This document shows, piece after piece, positions 1 through 6,497 of a stretch of DNA of 11,497 bases (position 1 is the stretch's first letter; each line of letters opens with the position of its first letter). The notes beneath the pieces were generated by a model. That model did no database searches, had not been told where the DNA came from, and saw only the letters and a list, made by a program, of their open reading frames with translations. Location: positions 15,585 through 27,081 of the forward strand of contig QQSG01000089.1 in assembly GCA_003602665.1 (NCBI GenBank). Direction: 5' to 3'. Origin of the DNA: Candidatus Poseidoniales archaeon. Lineage in GTDB: Archaea > Thermoplasmatota > Poseidoniia > Poseidoniales > Poseidoniaceae. Made by a program: the position numbers and the translations under genes.

Positions 1-744
1 AAGATGCGCCGAACACAACACAGACCTCTGCCACAAGGGCATCTTACACCAACCACAGTTCTTCTGTTTGGAGTCACAATCTCAATCTTAGGGTCCTCAC
101 TGTTCTTTTTACTTCATTGGAAAGCAGCCTTTTGGTCCTTCTTTTCAGTATTTTTCTATGTGTTTATTTACACCATGTGGTTGAAGAGGAGAACACCACA
201 AAACATCGTCATTGGTGGGGCTGCAGGAGCAACACCTCCGTTGATTGGATGGGCGGGCGCAGCAGCAGCATCCATTGACTCAATGAATCCTTTAGATCTC
301 GGTTCTCCTATTCCGTGGATGCTCTTTGCTCTTATTTTCTTCTGGACACCACCTCATTTCTGGGCATTGGCCTTGTATCGCTCAGGAGAATATGCTGAAG
401 CCAATGTTCCAATGATGAATGAAGTTAAAGGGGCAAAAAGAACCGTTACTGAATCTAAATTCTATTGTTTTGGTTTGTTACTGCTCGGTTCAGTTCCATG
501 CTTTTGGCCTAATTCAGGACTTCCGTTACTTTGGTCCTTTGTTGCAGGAGGCCTCACCTTTTGGTACGCAGTCTCTGTTTGGGGAATTGATATCGATGAA
601 CCGTTAGACGAGAACGGAAGGATGCCGAAAGCTGCTAAGAGTTTCTTCCGATCTTTGTTTTATCTAGGATACATGTTTTTGTCGCTGGTTATCATTTCAT
701 TTATTCCACCAGAATGGCTTGGACCGCTTGGCCCATTGGGTTGA
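1..744 (+). CDS. ctaB: Protoheme IX farnesyltransferase (heme O synthase), 5'-truncated
   Basis: Integral-membrane prenyltransferase that adds a farnesyl group to protoheme IX to make heme O, used directly or as heme A precursor by heme-copper oxidases. The reading frame is open from base 1 (K-M-R-R-T-Q-H-R-P-L-P), which matches the end of the conserved Asp-rich prenyl-diphosphate motif DxxMxRTxxRPL. The start codon and first helices therefore lie upstream, and the ATG at base 4 is an internal methionine. Further family hallmarks are the stretch LKRRTPQNIVIGGAAGA followed by PPLIGW, FFWTPPHFWALAL, and YAEANVPMM. Several hydrophobic helices follow and the stop is TGA at 742-744. The 247 residues present compare with about 290-310 for the full family. 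The gene converges on tRNA-Ser, leaving only 5 nt between them, so any terminator must lie within or beyond the tRNA. Family assignment is near certain. Confidence 0.96.
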   Translation, partial: KMRRTQHRPLPQGHLTPTTVLLFGVTISILGSSLFFLLHWKAAFWSFFSVFFYVFIYTMWLKRRTPQNIVIGGAAGATPPLIGWAGAAAASIDSMNPLDLGSPIPWMLFALIFFWTPPHFWALALYRSGEYAEANVPMMNEVKGAKRTVTESKFYCFGLLLLGSVPCFWPNSGLPLLWSFVAGGLTFWYAVSVWGIDIDEPLDENGRMPKAAKSFFRSLFYLGYMFLSLVIISFIPPEWLGPLGPLG

Positions 745-749
745 GAATG

Positions 750-836
750 TGGCGCGGTGAGGGAGATTCGAACTCCCGAGGGTAGAACCCACTGGATTAG
801 CAATCCAGCGCAATGGCCAGGCTATGCGATCACCGC
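750..836 (-). tRNA. tRNA-Ser (anticodon GCU), CCA encoded
   Basis: An 87-nt class II tRNA read on the minus strand. The acceptor stem GCGGTGA pairs perfectly with TCACCGC. The D arm has G18G19, the anticodon stem CTGGA/TCCAG closes the loop TTGCTAA (anticodon complement at 799-801), there is a long variable arm (GGGT-TCT-ACCC), and the T arm is GGGAG-TTCGAAT-CTCCC. The discriminator is G73, as expected for serine tRNAs, and CCA is encoded at 752-750. No intron is visible. It decodes AGC/AGU serine codons. It lies 3' of the surface-protein gene on the same strand, 68 nt away. Confidence 0.96.
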
Positions 837-890
837 AGTAAAGCAAGCCACCGACCTTTCCGACATGAATATGACGGTTGGTGTTTTACT
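837..890 (-). promoter_or_regulatory. Inverted repeat with possible tRNA promoter, 5' of tRNA-Ser
   Basis: Between the surface-protein stop and tRNA-Ser there is an imperfect inverted repeat. CACCGACC (849-856) pairs with GGTTGGTG (876-883) with one G-U, and AGTAAA (837-842) pairs with TTTACT (885-890), separated by an asymmetric internal loop. On the minus strand the AT-rich CATATTCAT at about 865-873 sits roughly 30 nt before the mature tRNA 5' end and could serve as a TATA box. The element could be the 3' end of the surface-protein mRNA, part of the tRNA promoter or leader, or both. Only the pairing is seen directly. Confidence 0.3.
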
Positions 891-904
891 GGAATCTATG
901 ATTC

Positions 905-3847
905 TCAATCGAAGAATTCTTCGAACTCTTCCGCCATATTTGCTGTACCCATTCGACGGCTTCGAGCGGCCATAACGCGCTTAAGCCTTCTTCTTCGCTT
1001 GATCATCATTGGAATAAGTAAAGCATTCAGAACGACGAGAATCAATGCTCCAATTCCTGCATATTGGAATTCCTTGATTTCCATAGAATCTTCGAGATCT
1101 CCAAACCATTCGACTCCAAGAGGTGGTTCTGGAGGTTCTGGTTCTTCTGGAATGATATGTTGATTGTAATCCCACCATTGGTTTTCAATTTCCACACGTT
1201 CCGTGTTTTCGCTTGGATATTCTGCGATAGTCATGGCATTCCCTCGTCCGTCAACAGGTGCGAGGACGTAGAAGTATGTCCTATCTGGACGTATGCCATC
1301 CGCTTCCAAGCCAGATTGATTAAATGTACCAGTTTCTCCTTCAATTCCACTCAAGCCAGTCGCAATAGGATTGACATACTTCAGTTCAAGTTCATTCGGG
1401 CGTGTATCAAGGCGATACATGTTCCATGTCACTTCCCCATCCAGTTCATTTTGCGGCCATGTCCAAGTAAGGTTTAGTTCGTAGCAAGAGTTCCAACTTC
1501 GTTGTAAATCGAAACATGTCGTTGAATTTGTAAATCTGTAAGAATGTGTAAATGAAGAGACTATACTCGAAGGGGCGATTGCATCTCCGCACAACATGGA
1601 GTTCCCTTCTTCATTCATGAACACATTGATTCTTGACAAATCTGGAACATCAGCACGGTTTGAAGGAATAAGTGCATAGGATGCGCATGTTCCAGAAGCA
1701 AGTGGTTCTGGATCAATCCAGTTCTCTGTTGAAATAGACACCATCTCTACAAATCGCTCATCAATAAGTTGAGTCCACAGACTTTGGCTATCTTCTTCAT
1801 CCGGATTAGGGAAAATTGTACCTCCTGTTTCAGCGACAGGGAGTTTGTAGATTCTCCAGCCTCCTAGATATGGGTTGGATACGTCCCCTTCTGCATTCCA
1901 TGATAATTCTATAGAGCCGCCTTGGAGGCGGTTGTATTCTGTGTTATTGGCGGAAACATCTGCTTCTGGTAACGATCCGATAAAGAGGAGAACAGTATTA
2001 CTGCTCAGACTCAGTGAAATGTTTTGAATTTCATCAAACGAGTAGTAATTAGGAGATTCAAGATAATCCCAGTAGGTTTCGGTTGAATCTGGTAGTTCGA
2101 GTACTTCTACAGAATCAAATGGAATCATGTCTGGTAAAAGAGCTGATAGATTTACCGTCAAATCAATCGATTGGACGTCTGCTGGTTGAGTGTTGTCGTC
2201 AAGTTTCATAGCCTTGAGATCGAGGATCATCAGTGGTTCTTTACCTCCAGCAATATTGTATTCCGAGCCTTGTATTGGTAGGAAATAGTCATACGAGAAC
2301 TCTGCTTTGTCGAGAGATACAATTGAACCAGTCAGAAGGGGTTCTTCTTCAATAACGACTTCGTCAATAAGTTGTATTGTTCTGTATGCATATTCTGTGT
2401 TCCCAAGAGCGTCCTCAACTGCCAATCCTACAATATAAGATTTCAAAGGGAAGGTTGTGGCATTGACGCTCAGGAATTGTCCATGTCCAAGTTGAATGGC
2501 TGAATCAAGCGTCCACGTGTAATTAAGAGGTTTGGCCGCGATGTTGCTGGTTTGTGCACTGAGCTCGATTGTGTCTGCAGTGGTAAATGTGCCAGAAACT
2601 GTATTGAGCCCTATTGCGGGGTCAATTCCTCCTGCAGTTATATCGGCAAATTCGATGAGTGTGTTGTCTGAAGGTGCTATGTCTGCACGGCCATCAAATG
2701 AGGTTGGCATGTACACTCTCAATTCCTTTCCATCTCCGATTTCTACGATATCAAATGTACATGTAGTGAATTGTGATGGGCCAAGTGTATCGATATCACA
2801 CATCTCGATGTGTTCGGATTCCCCTTGAGCATCAAACATCTCGAAAGTAACTGTGGATTCCAAGATGGTGAAATTACCGACGTTTTCTATCTTAGCAGAA
2901 ATCATATTCTCTCCATAATAGTAGGAAGGTGATGATGGGTCATGCGATGGATACATACTCGCAATTCTAAGGTCAAGCGTGTTATCGAGGACAATTTCAA
3001 TTTGTGCGAGATCATTGAAACTGTTAAGGTCTCCATCAAAAGAGCCAGAACTGCTCATAAGTCCGAATTCAAAGATGAATCTTCCAGGAATTGAATGATT
3101 CAAGGCAGGCAACGTAACCGTAAATGGTTGTTCATATCCTCCAGATGGAAGATTTGTTACGCTACGGGTTGCATTACTGACAATGGTTCCATCAAGCGTC
3201 ATGAGGTTCCATCCTATGTTTGCTACAAGATTACACGAACCGCATGTGTTTGCAATCCCATAAATGTCCATCTCATAATCCACTTCGGTGTTCAAAATCG
3301 CTTCGCCGTTGTAAGTGTGTAGGGCTGAAAGAGTATCGCGAGGGTCTTGTTCTTTATCGACGGCTATATCGCTGAATTCAGCAGTAAGATTGATGTTGTA
3401 TGATAAGATGTCATCGCTTGTATCAACATCTGCATAATCGAATTTGAATACGACTGTAAAGGTGCCAACGGCGCCACTAGGGAACCATCTAATCGAGTCG
3501 GAGAAGTTCGCAGATTCTCCGCTGAGTAATCCGTTAATGTTCATTCCTCCATCCTCAATATTGTTTGAGATGCAAGATACTGCTGTTCGAGGTCCGTCAC
3601 ATACGTACCATTTCAGCGTACGAGTGTTTGTTAAAGGGCTCAATGCTTGATTTTCTACCTCTACTGTGAATGTAATAGGGTCGAATGCTGAGTAAAAACG
3701 ATCTTCAACAGGATTTTGGCCAGACACAATAGCCAGATCAATTTGTTCTACAGCAGCAGCACTCGGTACATATGCGAGCATCGAAAATGCTGAAAAAAGC
3801 ATAAGGAAAACCAAGCTAATGCTCGTTTTTTTCTTGCCAACGGCCAT
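905..3847 (-). CDS. Large secreted, C-terminally membrane-anchored surface protein
   Basis: A 980-residue protein of unrecognised specific function. The N-terminus (MAVGKKK, then hydrophobic residues 10-26, then Ala-rich SAAA to about 32) is a Sec signal peptide. Regions near 35-165 and 285-370 resemble CARDB-type beta-sandwiches. Residues about 410-490 look PKD/Ig-like (NYTWTLDSA then VGLAVEDALGNTEYAYRTI). Parts of 640-870 look fibronectin III-like (GGWRIYKLPV; YFYVLAPVDGRGN). A Glu/Pro linker (EEPEPPEPP) precedes one transmembrane helix (929-948), then a basic RRRR-rich tail and an acidic C-terminus (EEFEEFFD). At least a dozen N-x-S/T sequons and several Cys pairs (e.g. CGSC) suggest a glycosylated, disulfide-stabilised ectodomain. 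The start at 3847 has AGGAG 8 nt upstream and puts the signal peptide at the N-terminus; a 51-residue upstream extension would bury it. It is divergent from the pilin-like gene. S-layer component, adhesin or surface stalk are all possible. Confidence 0.9.
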   Translation of the reverse strand: MAVGKKKTSISLVFLMLFSAFSMLAYVPSAAAVEQIDLAIVSGQNPVEDRFYSAFDPITFTVEVENQALSPLTNTRTLKWYVCDGPRTAVSCISNNIEDGGMNINGLLSGESANFSDSIRWFPSGAVGTFTVVFKFDYADVDTSDDILSYNINLTAEFSDIAVDKEQDPRDTLSALHTYNGEAILNTEVDYEMDIYGIANTCGSCNLVANIGWNLMTLDGTIVSNATRSVTNLPSGGYEQPFTVTLPALNHSIPGRFIFEFGLMSSSGSFDGDLNSFNDLAQIEIVLDNTLDLRIASMYPSHDPSSPSYYYGENMISAKIENVGNFTILESTVTFEMFDAQGESEHIEMCDIDTLGPSQFTTCTFDIVEIGDGKELRVYMPTSFDGRADIAPSDNTLIEFADITAGGIDPAIGLNTVSGTFTTADTIELSAQTSNIAAKPLNYTWTLDSAIQLGHGQFLSVNATTFPLKSYIVGLAVEDALGNTEYAYRTIQLIDEVVIEEEPLLTGSIVSLDKAEFSYDYFLPIQGSEYNIAGGKEPLMILDLKAMKLDDNTQPADVQSIDLTVNLSALLPDMIPFDSVEVLELPDSTETYWDYLESPNYYSFDEIQNISLSLSSNTVLLFIGSLPEADVSANNTEYNRLQGGSIELSWNAEGDVSNPYLGGWRIYKLPVAETGGTIFPNPDEEDSQSLWTQLIDERFVEMVSISTENWIDPEPLASGTCASYALIPSNRADVPDLSRINVFMNEEGNSMLCGDAIAPSSIVSSFTHSYRFTNSTTCFDLQRSWNSCYELNLTWTWPQNELDGEVTWNMYRLDTRPNELELKYVNPIATGLSGIEGETGTFNQSGLEADGIRPDRTYFYVLAPVDGRGNAMTIAEYPSENTERVEIENQWWDYNQHIIPEEPEPPEPPLGVEWFGDLEDSMEIKEFQYAGIGALILVVLNALLIPMMIKRRRRLKRVMAARSRRMGTANMAEEFEEFFD

Positions 3848-3982
3848 GCTATCCGCTCCTGTCATCATACAGTGGTCGCATAGATGATTCAAAGACTCAT
3901 CGCTTGATTTAGGGTTAATTACTGCGAATTCACCCCCTGATGGTTCGGCAACGTTCATGACATCGTTTGTGTTGGTACCTAT
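3848..3982. promoter_or_regulatory. Divergent intergenic region, surface protein / pilin operon
   Basis: These 135 bp separate the divergent surface-protein and pilin-KaiC genes and must hold both promoters unless transcription enters from further away. The most AT-rich core is the near-palindromic TTAATTA at 3915-3921, which could act as a TATA-like element in either direction, with starts about 25-30 nt away on each side. No strong BRE/TATA consensus and no operator repeat is evident. The minus frame happens to be open across the whole region, which I regard as chance. Confidence 0.35.
3856..3860 (-). promoter_or_regulatory. Shine-Dalgarno site fixing the surface-protein start
   Basis: AGGAG on the minus strand, 8 nt before the ATG at 3847. 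It supports this start over the earlier in-frame ATGs at 4000, 3868 and 3865, all of which would put hydrophilic sequence ahead of the signal peptide. Confidence 0.7.
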
Positions 3983-5089
3983 ATGGAGGAGTCTGGGCAC
4001 ACATGCATCCGCTCAGATGAAAGAGGCTTAACTGCAGTGATTGAATTCCTCTCTGCGTTCACGCTTTTCCTCATGATATTAACCGCATTCATGTCTCTCG
4101 CCCAACTTGAAATGGGATCGAACGATACAGAGATTGACCAAGTTGATCAAGCCACAGTTTTCGCTCTCGATCGTCTTGTTGGCGATTCAGGGTGGTACGT
4201 TCCGGCATTAGATGGTGGCGATTTAGACTATGCTAATTCAACATCAGACTGGGATGAGGTAAGTGCCGAAGACTTGCAAAAGGGCCGTGTACAAACGGGA
4301 CTTGTTGTGGCGGGGGAACTCGATGAAAACCGACTGCAAGCGTTATCAAATGTGACGCTCGAATCCTTTTCTGAAGGACTAGGTCTTGCAGAAGATCTCA
4401 GTGCCTACCTGCACATCAGCGTCCAAACGTCCCCAGACACAACTCGTATCGGTCTCGTTCTGTTCGAAGGAGGTTCAGATATTAACTCAGCACGTATGGC
4501 ATCTACGGCGTCAAGTGTTATTCGTATGTCTGGGGAACTTGTTACGATTACCTTGCAAGTTCATGATGCAGGTAGGCAAAGTGAGAATCTTGTGATCACC
4601 GAAGTAATGGCCCGACCCATCGGAGGAGGGCCGGAATGGATTGAAATTTACAACGACAATTCCTTTGCAACAAGCTTCTATGGATGGTCTCTTAACGTCA
4701 CTTCTCCAAGTTCAACGAACAACGTCCTGTTTCAAAGTGGTGTGATAAGCGGTTATTCCACGGCTTTGTTTACAGGCTCAGTATCATCTCAAATTCAAGG
4801 GAATGCCACCCAGGTGATCGATTTAGGTACCTTTGGCATTCTAGGCACAGGTTCCATGAATCTTCTCGATGACGGCAGTAGTGTCATAGAACTGCGATTT
4901 ACTCGCCCGGGTCAAACGAAACCCCTTCCAAACTCTCGTGCCGAATGGGGAGGTCAAACAGGATTGTTACTTGGGATAAACAATGCTCTTGTTTGGGAGG
5001 GAGGTAGTGCCTTGAATTCCGATAGTTGGAGTGTAAATCAGGTATCAACACCCGGTGATGTGCCTTCTAGTGTAACAAATGCTTCATGA
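3983..5089 (+). CDS. Archaeal prepilin-like protein with C-terminal lamin-tail-like domain
   Basis: A 368-residue protein. The N-terminus has a short charged leader ending D-E-R-G (residues 12-15), followed by an uninterrupted hydrophobic helix (LTAVIEFLSAFTLFLMILTAF, about 16-37) with an early Glu at 21. This is the layout of archaeal class III (prepilin) signal peptides, cleaved after Gly15 by a prepilin peptidase. Residues 45-195 resemble the extracellular body of archaeal pilin-like proteins (VFALDRLVGDSGW). From about 202 a lamin-tail domain begins: LVITEVMARP, then GPEWIEIYND, then FYGWSLNVTS, with glycine/aspartate-rich strands to about 305. LTD modules are small Ig-like folds common in secreted prokaryotic proteins. 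No Shine-Dalgarno precedes the ATG at 3983, and GGAGGAG lies inside codons 1-3, so translation may be leaderless. The stop overlaps the next ATG (ATGA), giving translational coupling to the KaiC-like ATPase. Function is inferred: a surface filament or adhesive subunit. Confidence 0.85.
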   Translation: MEESGHTCIRSDERGLTAVIEFLSAFTLFLMILTAFMSLAQLEMGSNDTEIDQVDQATVFALDRLVGDSGWYVPALDGGDLDYANSTSDWDEVSAEDLQKGRVQTGLVVAGELDENRLQALSNVTLESFSEGLGLAEDLSAYLHISVQTSPDTTRIGLVLFEGGSDINSARMASTASSVIRMSGELVTITLQVHDAGRQSENLVITEVMARPIGGGPEWIEIYNDNSFATSFYGWSLNVTSPSSTNNVLFQSGVISGYSTALFTGSVSSQIQGNATQVIDLGTFGILGTGSMNLLDDGSSVIELRFTRPGQTKPLPNSRAEWGGQTGLLLGINNALVWEGGSALNSDSWSVNQVSTPGDVPSSVTNAS

Positions 5090-5898
5090 ACTCGGTGGCA
5101 CTGGGACAACTGATACCCGTGCAAGCCGCTTCCACTTATTCACGAGACCGTTGTGTTACAGGCATCCATGGATTGGATGAAATTTTGCGAGGAGGTATCC
5201 CCTATGGGTCCACAGTTTTGGCTTCTGGGACATGCGGTTCTGGAAAAACAACCCTAGCCATGGAATTCCTCGTTCGTGGTGCTCTTGCGGGTGAGGCTTG
5301 TGCTCACTTCACAGCAACTGAACCATCAGTAAAACTCTTAGAAAATATTCGTCAATACGCCTTCTTCGATATGAATATGGTTGATACAGGTCTGATCAAC
5401 GTTTTTGACATGGACGTTCTTTATTCGTGGTTGGGACTTGATAAATCCACATTTGACTTAGATGACGTTCACGCCCTGATCAAATCCATTACAGACATCG
5501 TCAACACAATCGGTGTAACACGGTTGGTTATCGATTCGGTTACAACTCTCTGTTACAAGATTAAATCCGAACAACTAATTCGAGATTTCTTGTTTACACT
5601 CGGAAAGAAACTAGCGACTCTGGGTTGCACAACCATCCTAATTTCTGAAATCACTTCAGCGACAGAAAACGCCCATTGGTCTTCGTTTGGTGTGGAAGAA
5701 GCAATCGCAGATGGAATTGTTGTCATGGGTGATGTCGAACGTATGGGCCATCTACTGAGATTCTTACAGGTGGTTAAAATGCGTGGAACATCCCACAGCC
5801 GGGCGAAACACGCCATTGAACTGACGCCCCTTGGTGTCATGTTGACGCCTATGTTGAAGTGGGGCTCTCAAAATGAAACTGCTCATTGGGGTGCATGA
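5086..5898 (+). CDS. KaiC/RAD55-like RecA-superfamily ATPase, intact P-loop
   Basis: A 270-residue single-domain RecA-fold ATPase of the KaiC/GvpD/FlaH type. The N-terminal V-T-G-I-x-G-L-D-E-I-L-x-G-G-I-P (24-39) is the classic KaiC-family entry. Walker A is GTCGSGKTT (48-56) and Walker B is LVIDS (147-151). Near the C-terminus VVKMRGTSHSRAKHAIELT (229-247) matches the KaiC K-M-R-G-x-x-H segment that contacts nucleotide across the subunit interface. The paired catalytic glutamates of bacterial KaiC are not obvious: the equivalent strand reads FTATEP, with one Glu at 79. The ATG overlaps the prepilin stop by 4 nt and the stop overlaps the next start by 4 nt, so all three are coupled. Such ATPases include the archaellum protein FlaH and archaeal signalling ATPases. 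A link to pilus assembly or regulation is inferred from context. It should not be read as a circadian-clock protein. Confidence 0.92.
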   Translation: MNSVALGQLIPVQAASTYSRDRCVTGIHGLDEILRGGIPYGSTVLASGTCGSGKTTLAMEFLVRGALAGEACAHFTATEPSVKLLENIRQYAFFDMNMVDTGLINVFDMDVLYSWLGLDKSTFDLDDVHALIKSITDIVNTIGVTRLVIDSVTTLCYKIKSEQLIRDFLFTLGKKLATLGCTTILISEITSATENAHWSSFGVEEAIADGIVVMGDVERMGHLLRFLQVVKMRGTSHSRAKHAIELTPLGVMLTPMLKWGSQNETAHWGA

Positions 5899-6485
5899 TT
5901 ATGTTTGAACTCGACCAAAGAATCGCTGAACAACTATCGACAATCTCACTCAATAGTTCTGTCCAGGTTCGTTGTGGCAACTCAAACGCATTCATGGTAA
6001 CTGCAAGCACAATGCTTCCATTGATGCAGATGTTTGAGATGGGAGGTGTATACATTACGGCAAGCCGCGGAGCAGTTGAGATCATTCAAGCCTTCGAATC
6101 GATAGGTGTTGATGTTTCAAATATTCAATTTATTGATCTTGTTTCCTCTGGTATTCTGGGAGGAACCGACGTACAATATTCAAACATCCACTTTGTTGAT
6201 AGTCCAATTATGTTGGAATCAGTTCTTCTTCGAACCCTGTATATTCTACGAACGACCTCTTCAGCAAGAAATTTCGTTTTCATTGATAGCGTAAATGCGC
6301 TCGCGATCTACAATGAGGATAGAATGCTTGCTGAATATCTTCACACCTTCATTAACACGTTTAGACAGAGAGAGGTCCTTTCGATTATCCTAAATGTTCC
6401 CGACCAAACACCACCATTGGTTCTTTCGAACCTTGATCTGTATTGTACCGACCTTGTTGACCGTGGGCAAGTGGTCATCCATTGA
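5895..6485 (+). CDS. RecA/KaiC-fold paralogue lacking a P-loop (pseudo-ATPase)
   Basis: A 196-residue protein. The chosen start at 5895 forms an ATGA overlap with the upstream stop; ATG 5901 is an alternative and ATG 5886 lies inside the upstream gene. The sequence can be threaded on a short RecA/KaiC core: strand GGVYITASRG (50-59) where KaiC reports its nucleotide-loaded substrate strand, helix EIIQAFESIGVDV (62-74), strand IQFIDLVS (77-84), a Walker-B-like FVFIDSVN (127-134) with Asp131, then helix and strand VLSIILNVPD (161-170). No GxxxxGK[ST] exists anywhere, so ATP binding by the canonical loop is not expected. The N-terminal strand (VQVRCGNSNAFMVTA) occupies the usual P-loop place. 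A regulatory or scaffolding partner of the adjacent ATPase is the simplest reading; fold assignment is by motif resemblance only. Confidence 0.8.
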   Translation: MIMFELDQRIAEQLSTISLNSSVQVRCGNSNAFMVTASTMLPLMQMFEMGGVYITASRGAVEIIQAFESIGVDVSNIQFIDLVSSGILGGTDVQYSNIHFVDSPIMLESVLLRTLYILRTTSSARNFVFIDSVNALAIYNEDRMLAEYLHTFINTFRQREVLSIILNVPDQTPPLVLSNLDLYCTDLVDRGQVVIH

Positions 6486-6491
6486 GGAGGG
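6484..6491 (+). promoter_or_regulatory. Strong Shine-Dalgarno of third KaiC-like gene
   Basis: GAGGAGGG overlaps the upstream stop codon (TGA 6483-6485) and lies 6 nt before ATG 6498. Unlike the two preceding genes, which rely on ATGA stop-start overlap, this one has its own strong ribosome site. Confidence 0.75.
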
Positions 6492-6497
6492 ATTTAG

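Noticed and set aside
1064..1477. 137-codon plus-strand open frame opposite the surface protein
   Set aside because: No ribosome site, no recognisable motif, and it lies wholly opposite the 980-residue gene.
3848..4000. 51-residue N-terminal extension of the surface protein from ATG 4000
   Set aside because: It overlaps the pilin-like gene's start, lacks its own ribosome site and would place a hydrophilic stretch before a clear Sec signal peptide; AGGAG supports ATG 3847.
5086..5898. Circadian-clock KaiC
   Set aside because: A single RecA domain with no KaiA/KaiB neighbours and no obvious catalytic Glu pair; KaiC-like archaeal ATPases are a broad family.
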